Of a stretch of DNA of 8,327 nucleotides, positions 1-5,570 are shown piece by piece. The stretch lies in the NCBI GenBank assembly GCA_902790885.1, contig CADATR010000071.1, forward strand, positions 1 through 8,327, written 5' to 3'. The DNA is from an uncultured Eubacteriales bacterium (GTDB lineage Bacteria > Bacillota_A > Clostridia > Peptostreptococcales > Anaerovoracaceae). The notes under the pieces are model-generated. The model searched no databases, was not told where the DNA came from, and saw only the letters and a program-made list of their open reading frames with translations. Numbering within the stretch: the stretch's first letter is position 1; each line of letters begins with the position of its first letter. Both the position numbers and the translations under genes were made by a program.

Positions 1-124
1 CGGCTATGGCCTGTATGACAGGGCGCTTGGCGCGACCTATATCAACGGACTGTGGGAAGCGGTTGATAAGGCGGAGACGAGAGGCGTGCCGTCGGGGGTG
101 CGGGAGAAGAATCTGCATAGATAA
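1..124 (+). CDS. uxuA: Mannonate dehydratase, C-terminal end (partial)
   Basis: The window opens inside a gene read from base 2; 40 codons remain before TAA at 122-124. The tail begins [20 protein letters not shown] and ends in a charged, polar stretch. From memory, the [10 protein letters not shown]...Y..GLW pattern is the end of Gram-positive mannonate dehydratases, which dehydrate D-mannonate to 2-keto-3-deoxygluconate in cytoplasmic glucuronate breakdown. The metal-binding and catalytic residues lie upstream and cannot be checked. Base composition is GC-rich, like the genes from 2700 onward and unlike the AT-rich DNA that follows. The TRAP operon from 3475 could supply a uronate to this pathway, but the two are not one transcription unit. 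Another sugar-acid dehydratase or a TIM-barrel isomerase is the main alternative. Confidence 0.6.
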   Translation, partial: GYGLYDRALGATYINGLWEAVDKAETRGVPSGVREKNLHR

Positions 125-181
125 CAGGTTGCAAAACAGAACAGGGCCAAAATTTTGACCGTTTTGAGGCTACGCTTTCTT

Positions 182-1282
182 TTAATATGTAACCATAGTA
201 ATGATATAAATTAACCCGGCAGGAACTAATCTGAAGAGGAACACGTCAGATTGGCTCCTGCCGGGTTTCTCTGCATTCTGCTTGAGAACGAAGGCAAAAA
301 ATGCTTGAAAAGCGATACTTAAATGCTTCTTCTGAATGTACCAGCCACCAGATACTATACAAGCTACGATGCAGCAAAAGACAAGACAATAATATGCAGC
401 TCGCATAGATATACATTCAGCAAACAAGCCGACTGCAATTGTGAAGGATGTTAAGCCAATAGCATATATGGATTGGAATACACCCATCGTAGTAGATTTG
501 TGCTATTGGATTCATCTGATGTAGCTTCTGCTGTTAAATAAGAAAGCAATAGACCGGTAGACGAATCGGGAAAACTTGCAAAAACATAAAGACCAATAGA
601 TGGTGAGTGTAGAATAAGAAAGCAGTATAAGACAGATACTCTAAATGAGAATTGTATCCATATTTTTATAGATATTTTCGCTGCTAATTGACTGCTTGCA
701 AATATGGAGCAGAAAACAGACGAAACCTTATAAAGATATATGTAAGGAATAATTTACTGGCAGCAAGCAGGATAAAATGGTTCCAACAGTGGCAGTAATC
801 ATGCAAGTTAAACATATTGTCTTCATCCCCGGAATAGGAAAAACAAGCATACCAGTAATAAATGCTGATAAAATGCCAATATTTTGAGCGCATGTAGCGA
901 TACTTGAAGCTTTCTTCTGTTGATTTGGAAAATAGAGATTCATAAATAGGACAATAAATGAAATCCATGTAGAGCAAGATAATCCAGAGAGAAAGTTGGC
1001 AATGAGAAAACGATTAGGACTGCAAAAGATAAAACGTATTGATGATGCAAGAAAGGCGATAGCACATCCACATATAATAAAAAGCTTTGGAAATTTTCCA
1101 TAGTCAGCCAATATAACAACTGGAACCTGAATGCTATTTGCGATATGCCATAGCAACCAACAATATCGCCTATAAAATCGGGAGGCGGCTCTTAAAGTTG
1201 AAAGAAAAGGGGCTTGATACGGAATGTATGCATATTGCGTGAACCCAAATGAGGAAATAATAAAAAATAATTGTCTTTTCAT
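182..1282 (-). pseudogene. Decayed MFS-family transporter
   Basis: The reading frame starts at ATG 1280-1282 (MKRQLFFIISSFGFTQYAYI) after a weak AAAGAG site. It is broken several times. Between about 1180 and 1125 the MFS-like reading (DFIGDIVGCYGISQIAF) is in a shifted frame, then returns for QVPVVILADYGKFPKLF, the usual TM2/loop region. This frame stops at 728-730. A third frame, open from roughly 760 to 500, reads GLLLSYLTAEATSDES and leads into the last piece at 487 (TTMGVFQSIYAIGLTS), a hallmark late-MFS segment. The pieces span about 367 codons, a little short of the usual 400, so some middle helices may also be missing. The substrate cannot be told. The AT-rich codons contrast with the downstream genes, suggesting an acquired gene now in decay. 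Confidence 0.72.
213..267. terminator. Long hairpin between uxuA and the MFS pseudogene
   Basis: A 12-bp perfect outer stem (AACCCGGCAGGA at 213-224 with TCCTGCCGGGTT at 256-267) encloses a second 7-bp stem (AATCTGA 228-234 with TCAGATT 246-252). It lies 88 nt past the uxuA stop and at the 3' end of the minus-strand MFS remnant. The T-tracts are short on both sides (TTTCTCT on plus, TTAATTTAT on minus), so it may act as a bidirectional terminator. The last open frame of the MFS remnant reads through it, so the natural stop was probably lost. Confidence 0.5.
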
Positions 1283-1577
1283 GTCTATAGCTCTTTTATT
1301 ACTTTATATGTCATTGAAAGCGTGATAATGCATGCATTTAAAATTGATATTAATGAACAAAAATCATAGAAAAATAATATTTTAAATAGATATAATGCAC
1401 AATTATAGACTACAATATTTGTTATTAATATAGAAAAAAGCGAGAAGATAAAGAAAATGTTGCACTATCAGGTCGAATATTTATAATTATTATTAATCAA
1501 TTCGATACAATACAATTTAATGAATGCATCTAATAGAAACACTACTTATACATATCGTGCTGAAAGACATATGCTGA

Positions 1578-1775
1578 TCAAGCTGTGGGAGCGAAAACAA
1601 AAAATGCTTTGCGATCGCTGTCGCAACCCTTATAGGCCATGCGTTAGGCCTAGTTGCAGAAACTAATAGGACGAAACAGTACGTGGGAAACTTCAGAGTA
1701 AGCGGAACAAGAAACAACGCAAGGAAATTCGAGAAAGCAATGAATCTGATGTTCATAGAACGCTCCCACTATTAA
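1578..1775 (+). pseudogene. Possible remnant of a MATE-type transporter gene
   Basis: One frame is open from just after a stop at 1575 to TAA at 1773. From 1602 it reads KCFAIAVATLIGHALG and continues with polar residues. The ATLIG.ALG pattern followed by a charged, Tyr-containing loop resembles a helix-loop segment of MATE efflux proteins. Just upstream, in another frame, YADQAVGA resembles the start of such a segment, which would imply a frameshift near 1600. There is no start codon or ribosome site, and the tail after 1660 does not look MATE-like. A chance resemblance is quite possible; the local GC is higher than in the surrounding DNA. Confidence 0.2.
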
Positions 1776-1975
1776 AACAAATTATACTGACAAGATAGAA
1801 TTAATATGCAAAATAAGATAAGAAAGCTATTTGCTTTAATCAAATTACTGGTATACATATAAATGTAACTGCTTGACTTTTTTAATACAATTTAATGGAT
1901 AGGGCAATTAATATCGGCATAATGCACAATAAATACGCTACAAAATGTAAACCATGGAAAATATTATATAAACTA

Positions 1976-2004
1976 TTGACAAGTATATTCACAGGGACTA
2001 TAAA
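1976..2004 (+). promoter_or_regulatory. Vegetative promoter of the 77-aa gene
   Basis: TTGACA at 1976-1981 and TATAAA at 1999-2004 are separated by 17 nt, close to the housekeeping-sigma consensus. Transcription would begin near 2011, giving a leader of roughly 65 nt before the ATG at 2078. Confidence 0.65.
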
Positions 2005-2064
2005 ACAAGTATACATGTTAAATAGCAAATGCCCCGGCTTGTTATTATATTTGGAGAAAGGATA

Positions 2065-2076
2065 ATGACGATTTAA
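2065..2076 (+). other. Three-codon leader ORF ahead of the 77-aa gene
   Basis: ATG ACG ATT TAA lies 3 nt after the purine-rich site GGAGAAAGG (2053-2061) and stops one base before the ATG at 2078. The site is therefore 16 nt from the main start, which is long for direct initiation. Either the ribosome skips this ATG, or it translates the tiny ORF and re-initiates. Confidence 0.35.
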
Positions 2077-2077
2077 T

Positions 2078-2311
2078 ATGAAGATTGAAAATATAAAGGA
2101 TGTCGACGGTTTTTTTAAGATGGTCGACAAGTGCAAGGGCAAAGTCATGCTGGTGACCGGCGAAGGCGATCAGCTGAACCTCAAGTCCAAGCTGACACAG
2201 TATGTGTCTCTGGCAAACATCTTCTCCGCAGGCGAGATTCCGGAACTGGAAATCATCGCTTCCGAGCCGGAAGATATCTCCAGAATCATCGATTACATGA
2301 TGGACAAATAA
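2078..2311 (+). CDS. Small conserved clostridial protein of unknown function
   Basis: A 77-residue cytoplasmic protein with no signal peptide or membrane segment. It starts MKIENIKDVDGFFKMVDKCK, has a central KVMLVTGEGDQLNLKSKL segment, and ends in an acidic helix (SEPEDISRIIDYMMDK). Mixed short strands and helices suggest a compact alpha/beta fold. From memory, close relatives of 70-80 residues are common in Lachnospiraceae and are sometimes labelled 'polyA polymerase', a name unlikely to be meaningful at this size. No catalytic motif is evident. The gene has its own promoter (1976-2004) and terminator (2326-2365), so it is monocistronic. It is an intact gene right after the decayed AT-rich block, which suggests it marks the return of core chromosome. 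The minus-strand frame over its 5' end is not credible. Confidence 0.88.
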   Translation: MKIENIKDVDGFFKMVDKCKGKVMLVTGEGDQLNLKSKLTQYVSLANIFSAGEIPELEIIASEPEDISRIIDYMMDK

Positions 2312-2325
2312 TCAGATGATTTTAC

Positions 2326-2365
2326 GCTCTGTGCCGTGTTTTGTGCCGGCACAGAGCTTCTTTTT
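2326..2365 (+). terminator. Rho-independent terminator of the 77-aa gene
   Basis: A 10-bp perfect stem (GCTCTGTGCC 2326-2335 with GGCACAGAGC 2348-2357), a 12-nt loop, and the T-rich tail TTCTTTTT. Confidence 0.87.
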
Positions 2366-2390
2366 ATGATGATTTGATTTTTAGTTTCAT

Positions 2391-2646
2391 GGGCATGCGA
2401 GATGAAACTTTCTCCGATTTTGCATGCCCGCATGCTTTTGACCTTTGGTTTTGCGGGCATGCGATATGAAGCTTCTTTCGATTTTGCATGCCCACCCATC
2501 GATCAGGACAGCTGGCGCGGGCATGTGAGATGAAGCTTCCTCCAATTTTGCATGCCCGTCCATCGATCAAGACAACTGGCGCGGGCATGTAAAATGAAAC
2601 TTCTTCCGATTTTGCATGCCCGCCAGGCCAAAGGTCGCCCGAAACC
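2391..2646 (+). repeat. Four tandem 64-bp repeats, each with a 39-bp hairpin
   Basis: Hairpins lie at 2391-2429, 2455-2493, 2519-2557 and 2583-2621, exactly 64 bp apart. Each begins GGGCATG and ends GCATGCCC. Between them are 25-nt linkers; linkers 2 (2494-2518) and 3 (2558-2582) are close copies, while linker 1 (2430-2454) and the sequence after the last copy differ. Each hairpin has a possible 13-bp stem around a 13-nt loop, for example GGGCATGTAAAAT with ATTTTGCATGCCC in copy 4. Substitutions mostly preserve pairing through G-U wobble in plus-strand RNA. Half-copies resembling the ends flank the array (AGTTTCAT at 2383-2390; AGTTTCATATAGCATGCC at 2652-2669). It fills the gap between the terminator at 2365 and the start at 2700. 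Confidence 0.92.
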
Positions 2647-2687
2647 CGAGTAGTTTCATATAGCATGCCGCCCTTTTAGTTACAAGT

Positions 2688-2693
2688 AAGGAG
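2688..2693 (+). promoter_or_regulatory. Ribosome site that favours the TTG start at 2700
   Basis: AAGGAG ends 6 nt before TTG 2700-2702, ideal spacing. The in-frame ATGs at 2709 and 2715 would be 15 and 21 nt away, so TTG is the better start. The upstream region is occupied by the hairpin array, and no clear -35/-10 pair was seen before this gene. Confidence 0.6.
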
Positions 2694-2699
2694 AACACC

Positions 2700-3266
2700 T
2701 TGAAGATCATGATCATGAAGAAGAAACGCACCGCGCTCTTACCGCTTCTGGCCCTCGTCACGGCCCTGGCCATGCAGACAGCGGCTACCGCTGCTCCCAC
2801 AGAGGAGAGCGCTTCGGAAAGCGCTGTGTCCAAAGCGGAGAGTCTCGCGGAAAGCACCCCTGAAAGCGCAGTGCCCGAAGCAGAGAGTCTAGCGGAAAGC
2901 ACCAGCAGTGCAGAAGCTCCGGAGGACCAGCCGTCTTCTGACGGCTTCCTGTCTGAGAATCTGCCCGCCGAGGCACTGTCCATGGCCGGCGGATGGATGA
3001 CAGTCGCGGATCCTGCAGAAGCCGATGCCGCGTTCGAATCCTTCAAAAGAGCCACAGAAGACCTGGACGGCTGCCTCTACGAAGCGGTCTCCTGCCTCGG
3101 CACCCGTGAGGCCGAGGGAACAAACTACTGCATTCTCGCCCGCCTGACTTATACGACGGCCACACCGGTCTCCCATTATGCCCTCGTCTATATCCGGAGG
3201 CATACGGACGGCAGCGCCGACATCACGAAAATCGCGGATCTCGATCTGGCGGGGCTCTCCCAGTAA
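2700..3266 (+). CDS. Secreted protein with repetitive linker and cystatin-like C-terminal domain
   Basis: 188 residues from a TTG start. Residues 1-31 are a signal peptide (MKIMIMKKKR, a hydrophobic core, and a likely signal peptidase I cut near ATA-A, residues 29-32). No lipobox cysteine is present, so the product should be exported free. Residues 33-95 are a Ser/Glu/Ala/Pro-rich disordered linker holding a 15-residue tandem duplication (40-54 and 55-69). Residues 98-184 form a compact domain starting GGWMTVADPAEADAAF; REAEGTNYCILARLTY (136-151) resembles the cystatin QxVxGxNY pattern, followed by a strand HYALVYIRR. Cysteines at 125, 132 and 144 could allow one disulfide. Similar domains occur in secreted Firmicutes proteins of unknown role; protease inhibition is only a guess. 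It has its own downstream hairpin and is not in the TRAP operon. Confidence 0.85.
   Translation: MKIMIMKKKRTALLPLLALVTALAMQTAATAAPTEESASESAVSKAESLAESTPESAVPEAESLAESTSSAEAPEDQPSSDGFLSENLPAEALSMAGGWMTVADPAEADAAFESFKRATEDLDGCLYEAVSCLGTREAEGTNYCILARLTYTTATPVSHYALVYIRRHTDGSADITKIADLDLAGLSQ
2817..2906 (+). repeat. 45-bp tandem duplication in the linker of the secreted protein
   Basis: Two adjacent in-frame units, 2817-2861 and 2862-2906, differ at about 8 of 45 positions. They encode ESAVSKAESLAESTP and ESAVPEAESLAESTS. Most differences are silent or conservative. Confidence 0.85.
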
Positions 3267-3347
3267 AACCGGAGATCCCGATCCGGCGGGTCTCTCTCAA
3301 CAAAATCAAGGATTCTAAATCTGACGGGCTCTCTCTTTACGGGGGAG
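3237..3347 (+). repeat. 37-bp imperfect tandem repeats across the stop codon
   Basis: Units start at 3237, 3274 and 3311, exactly 37 bp apart. Units 1 and 2 agree at 27 of 37 positions; unit 3 is more diverged and recognisable over its first 25-30 bases. Unit 1 encodes the protein end DLDLAGLSQ plus stop. Units 2 and 3 would read DPDPAGLSQ and DSKSDGLSL in their own frames but are not translated. Unit 3 contributes the 5' arm of the terminator hairpin. Confidence 0.65.
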
Positions 3348-3363
3348 CCCGCTTGTTCTCTTT
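3325..3363 (+). terminator. Probable terminator of the secreted-protein gene
   Basis: CGGGCTC (3325-3331) pairs with GAGCCCG (3345-3351), and inner C-G and T-G pairs extend the stem. The following CTTGTTCTCTTT is pyrimidine-rich but not a pure T-run, so strength is uncertain. A weaker hairpin in repeat unit 2 (about 3273-3298) may add to it. Confidence 0.55.
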
Positions 3364-3392
3364 ACCGATGCACCAAATTAAAGCATCAAAGG

Positions 3393-3421
3393 TTGACGAT
3401 GTCCTTCCTTGGAATTATAAT
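3393..3421 (+). promoter_or_regulatory. Vegetative promoter of the TRAP operon
   Basis: TTGACG (3393-3398), a 17-nt spacer, and TATAAT (3416-3421), a near-consensus housekeeping promoter. Start of transcription would be near 3428, leaving a leader of roughly 47 nt before dctQ. The palindrome TCAA-AGG-TTGA (3386-3396) overlaps the -35 and AATTATAATT (3413-3422) overlaps the -10; the first could be a repressor site, though both are short. No convincing catabolite-repression (cre) site was seen. Confidence 0.75.
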
Positions 3422-3474
3422 TTTCTGTGTTTGTGACAGTTTTATAAATATTATGGAAGGAACCAAAAACAGCT

Positions 3475-3960
3475 ATGAAAGTATACGCTTCTATTATGAG
3501 AATCGTGACGGCGATTGAGAATATCGTCCTCGCCCTTTCCATGCTTATGGTACTTGTCCTGACCTTCGGCAACGTGGTGGCCCGCAAGGTCTTTCATCAT
3601 TCCTGGGGCTTCACGGAAGAGATCGTGGTTGCCGTTTTCGTGCTGATCTCCCTTCTGGCAGCCGGCGTGGCGGCCAGAGAGGGCGGCCTCGTCAACCTCG
3701 GTCTTGTCACGGAGCATGTAAGCTATCGCACGCAGAAAGTTCTTCATATCATTTCCACCGTCATCTGCGTCATTTACTCAGTCATCCTGACAAAAGAGGG
3801 CTTCGGCCGCATACAGGCGGACCACACGTTCAGCCCGATTCTGCACATCTCCAAGTCTGTCTTCTGGTCCTTTGTCGTGATCGGGGGCATCTCTCTCGTC
3901 CTGCATTTTATTGAAAACTGCATCATGTTCTGTACGTCAGAACCGGAAAAGGAGGCTTAA
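3475..3960 (+). CDS. dctQ: TRAP transporter small membrane subunit (DctQ)
   Basis: 161 residues, the usual size of a DctQ protein. Four membrane segments are visible: about 16-36, 49-68, 88-106 and 128-150. The conserved TRAP-Q features are the polar FGNVVARKVF end of helix 1 (31-40) and the SWGFTEEIVV segment (43-52), whose Trp and paired Glu sit at the start of helix 2. In TRAP systems DctQ is the essential small integral subunit that packs against DctM and forms the docking surface for the receptor. It is first in a dctQ-dctM-dctP operon behind the promoter at 3393. Its ribosome site GGAAGGAA (3455-3462) is 12 nt from ATG, rather long, so expression may be modest. The stop lies 3 nt before the dctM start, indicating translational coupling. 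Confidence 0.93.
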   Translation: MKVYASIMRIVTAIENIVLALSMLMVLVLTFGNVVARKVFHHSWGFTEEIVVAVFVLISLLAAGVAAREGGLVNLGLVTEHVSYRTQKVLHIISTVICVIYSVILTKEGFGRIQADHTFSPILHISKSVFWSFVVIGGISLVLHFIENCIMFCTSEPEKEA

Positions 3961-3963
3961 GGC

Positions 3964-5304
3964 ATGATTACGGCAATTCTCTTTGTATCCTTTTTCGTCA
4001 TGCTGCTGATCGGCATGCCGATCGCGATCTGCCTCGGCATGAGTTCGGTCCTGACCATCCTCTACGCCAGTAACTTTGTCCGCAAGTTTTCGAACCTGAC
4101 GCTGAGTGTCGTCGCCACGAATACTTACACCGGCATTGCCAAATTCCTTCTTCTGGCTATTCCGTTCTTTGTACTTTCGGGAAATATTATGGCCAAGGCA
4201 GGCATTTCCAAGAGACTCGTGAAGTTTATCGACGACATGGTGGGACACCGCCGCGGAAGTCTCGCGATCGTCTGCGTCATCGTGGCCTGCTTCTTCGGCG
4301 CCATCTCGGGTTCCGGCCTGGCGACCGTCGCAGCCCTCGGTGCCGTCCTCATTCCGGCCATGGTGGAATCCGGCTTTGACGTGGCCTTCTCGGAGGCCCT
4401 GATGGCTACTTCCAGTTCCATCGCCATCGTCATTCCGCCTTCCATCGCCTTTGTCGTCTATGCGTCCATCTCCGGCGAGAGCGTCGGCGACCTCTTCATG
4501 GCCGGCATCATCCCGGGCATCCTGATGGGCGTCGCACTGGCCGTCGTCGTCAAGATCGAGGCCGCGAGAAAGAATATCATGCCCGCTCACGAAAAGCGGA
4601 GCTGGGGCGAGCGCTGGAGCAGCTTTAAGGAAGCATTCTGGGGACTGCTGATGCCCGTCATCATCCTGGGCGGCATTTACGGTGGTATCTTCACACCGAC
4701 GGAAGCCGCTGCCGTCTCCGTGGTCTACGGACTCTTTGTGGCGCTGGTCATCTACCGCGATGTCACTTTCCGTGATCTCGTGGAGATCTTCATCGATTCC
4801 GCCAAGACCACCGGCGGCATCATGCTGATCGTCGCGTCCGCGTCGCTGTTCTCCTACTGCTGCACGCTGTTCGGCATCTCGCAGTCGGCGTCGGCGCTTC
4901 TGCAGAACGTATCGTCAAACAGGGTGATCTTCCTGCTGATCGTCAATGTGATCTTCCTGATTGCGGGCTGCTTCATTGACGCGAACTCGGCAATGTATAT
5001 CTTCATCCCGATCATGATGCCCGTGGCAAAGGCCCTCGGCTACAACATGGTCGCGTTCGGCATCCTGGCCACCGTCAACCTCGCCATCGGGCAGGTGACA
5101 CCCCCGGTCGGCGTCAATTTGTTTGTCGCGCTGGGCCTCAAGGTCAGGGATCCGGAGAAATCACTCACGTCGGGGCGGGATGCGTATTATAAGATCACGC
5201 TGCCGCAGATCTCCAAGGCCGTCGTGCCCATGATCATCGCATGCATCATCGTTCTGCTGCTCGTGACCTATGTGCCGCAGATCAGTCTGCTGCTGGTCCG
5301 CTGA
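3964..5304 (+). CDS. dctM: TRAP transporter large membrane subunit (DctM)
   Basis: 446 residues, slightly longer than the typical 425-435. It is almost entirely hydrophobic, with roughly a dozen membrane segments. Family landmarks in order are IGMPIAICLG (16-25), LLLAIPFFVLSGNIM (62-76), ACFFGAISGSGLATVAALG (108-126), SIAIVIPPSIAFVVYA (152-167), GGIFTPTEAAAVSVVYG (240-256), FIDANSAMYIFIPIMMP (337-353) and NLAIGQVTPPVGVNLFV (372-388). DctM moves substrate and couples it to Na+ by an elevator mechanism; the SGSG and TPPVG regions match the discontinuous helix tips that bind Na+ and substrate in the family. GGAGG (3951-3955), lying within the dctQ end, serves as the ribosome site 8 nt before ATG. 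The substrate cannot be read from this subunit. Confidence 0.95.
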   Translation: MITAILFVSFFVMLLIGMPIAICLGMSSVLTILYASNFVRKFSNLTLSVVATNTYTGIAKFLLLAIPFFVLSGNIMAKAGISKRLVKFIDDMVGHRRGSLAIVCVIVACFFGAISGSGLATVAALGAVLIPAMVESGFDVAFSEALMATSSSIAIVIPPSIAFVVYASISGESVGDLFMAGIIPGILMGVALAVVVKIEAARKNIMPAHEKRSWGERWSSFKEAFWGLLMPVIILGGIYGGIFTPTEAAAVSVVYGLFVALVIYRDVTFRDLVEIFIDSAKTTGGIMLIVASASLFSYCCTLFGISQSASALLQNVSSNRVIFLLIVNVIFLIAGCFIDANSAMYIFIPIMMPVAKALGYNMVAFGILATVNLAIGQVTPPVGVNLFVALGLKVRDPEKSLTSGRDAYYKITLPQISKAVVPMIIACIIVLLLVTYVPQISLLLVR

Positions 5305-5570
5305 CGCAATACGTGCTGTGCATTGTGCGCTGACGTATTATCCGCTGACGCATTTCACGGGAACAGATCTCAATTGTGAATATTCGCGGAGCCGCCATAG
5401 ACGGGGACCCTGCCTGCCCCGCGGCATTTCCGGGAATAAATAAAGATTACTCGCTGCCGGCTTTCATACACGCCGCAGCCTGGTATGAACCGTGTGCCGC
5501 CGGAGGGCGAACCCGGGCAGAATTCCGCAGGCCGCCGGTACACAACAGCATTTCAAGGAGGGAACATTCA
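5305..5570 (+). other. 266-bp dctM-dctP gap with inverted repeats
   Basis: The gap contains AATACGT (5308-5314) facing ACGTATT (5333-5339), the octamer CGCTGACG three times (5299, 5328, 5343), the palindrome GAATATTC (5378-5385), and TTCATAC (5463-5469) facing GTATGAA (5483-5489) with extra CCGGC/GCCGG pairing outside. No terminator T-run and no clear promoter were seen. The dctP frame stays open upstream to 5376, but that stretch shows no protein-like pattern. The hairpins could process or protect the dctP message, giving more receptor than permease. AAGGAGGG (5555-5562) is the dctP ribosome site, 8 nt before ATG 5571. Confidence 0.5.

Larger units (their letters stand above)
1283..2077. other. 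AT-rich stretch without an intact gene
   Basis: About 795 bp with very low GC and frequent stops in all frames. It includes a 12-bp perfect palindrome (AATGCATGCATT, 1327-1338) upstream of the MFS remnant that could be an operator, and a 14-bp direct repeat (AATACAATTTAATG at 1509-1522 and 1884-1897). A less AT-rich patch at about 1545-1775 is treated separately. The last 100 bases carry the promoter of the 77-aa gene. I see no transposase, tRNA or other recognisable RNA. The block with the MFS remnant looks like acquired, degenerating DNA. Confidence 0.55.

Noticed and set aside
684..977. Minus-strand 97-aa frame as a separate small gene
   Set aside because: It lies inside the decayed MFS gene in an alternate frame, with no ribosome site.
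1517..1756. Minus-strand 79-aa hydrophobic frame
   Set aside because: It looks like the antisense of the plus-strand patch with transporter-like residues; neither strand has a start signal.
1882..2148. Minus-strand 88-aa frame
   Set aside because: It overlaps the promoter and start of the 77-aa gene, is AT-driven in composition and has no recognisable motif.
2391..2621. CRISPR-like array of repeats and spacers
   Set aside because: The 39-bp units vary, two of the 25-nt linkers are near-copies of each other, and no cas genes are seen. Tandem duplication explains it better.
2293..2666. Minus-strand reading frames giving HAKSEEVSF-type repeated peptides
   Set aside because: They are translations of the hairpin repeats, with no ribosome site and no protein family resemblance.
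3937..4590. Minus-strand 217-aa frame
   Set aside because: It is the antisense of dctM; His/Asp-rich composition is the usual mirror of a GC-rich membrane protein gene.
5376..5570. Longer N-terminus for the DctP receptor
   Set aside because: A signal peptide and an ideal ribosome site mark ATG 5571; the extension is GC-rich, non-protein-like and contains inverted repeats.
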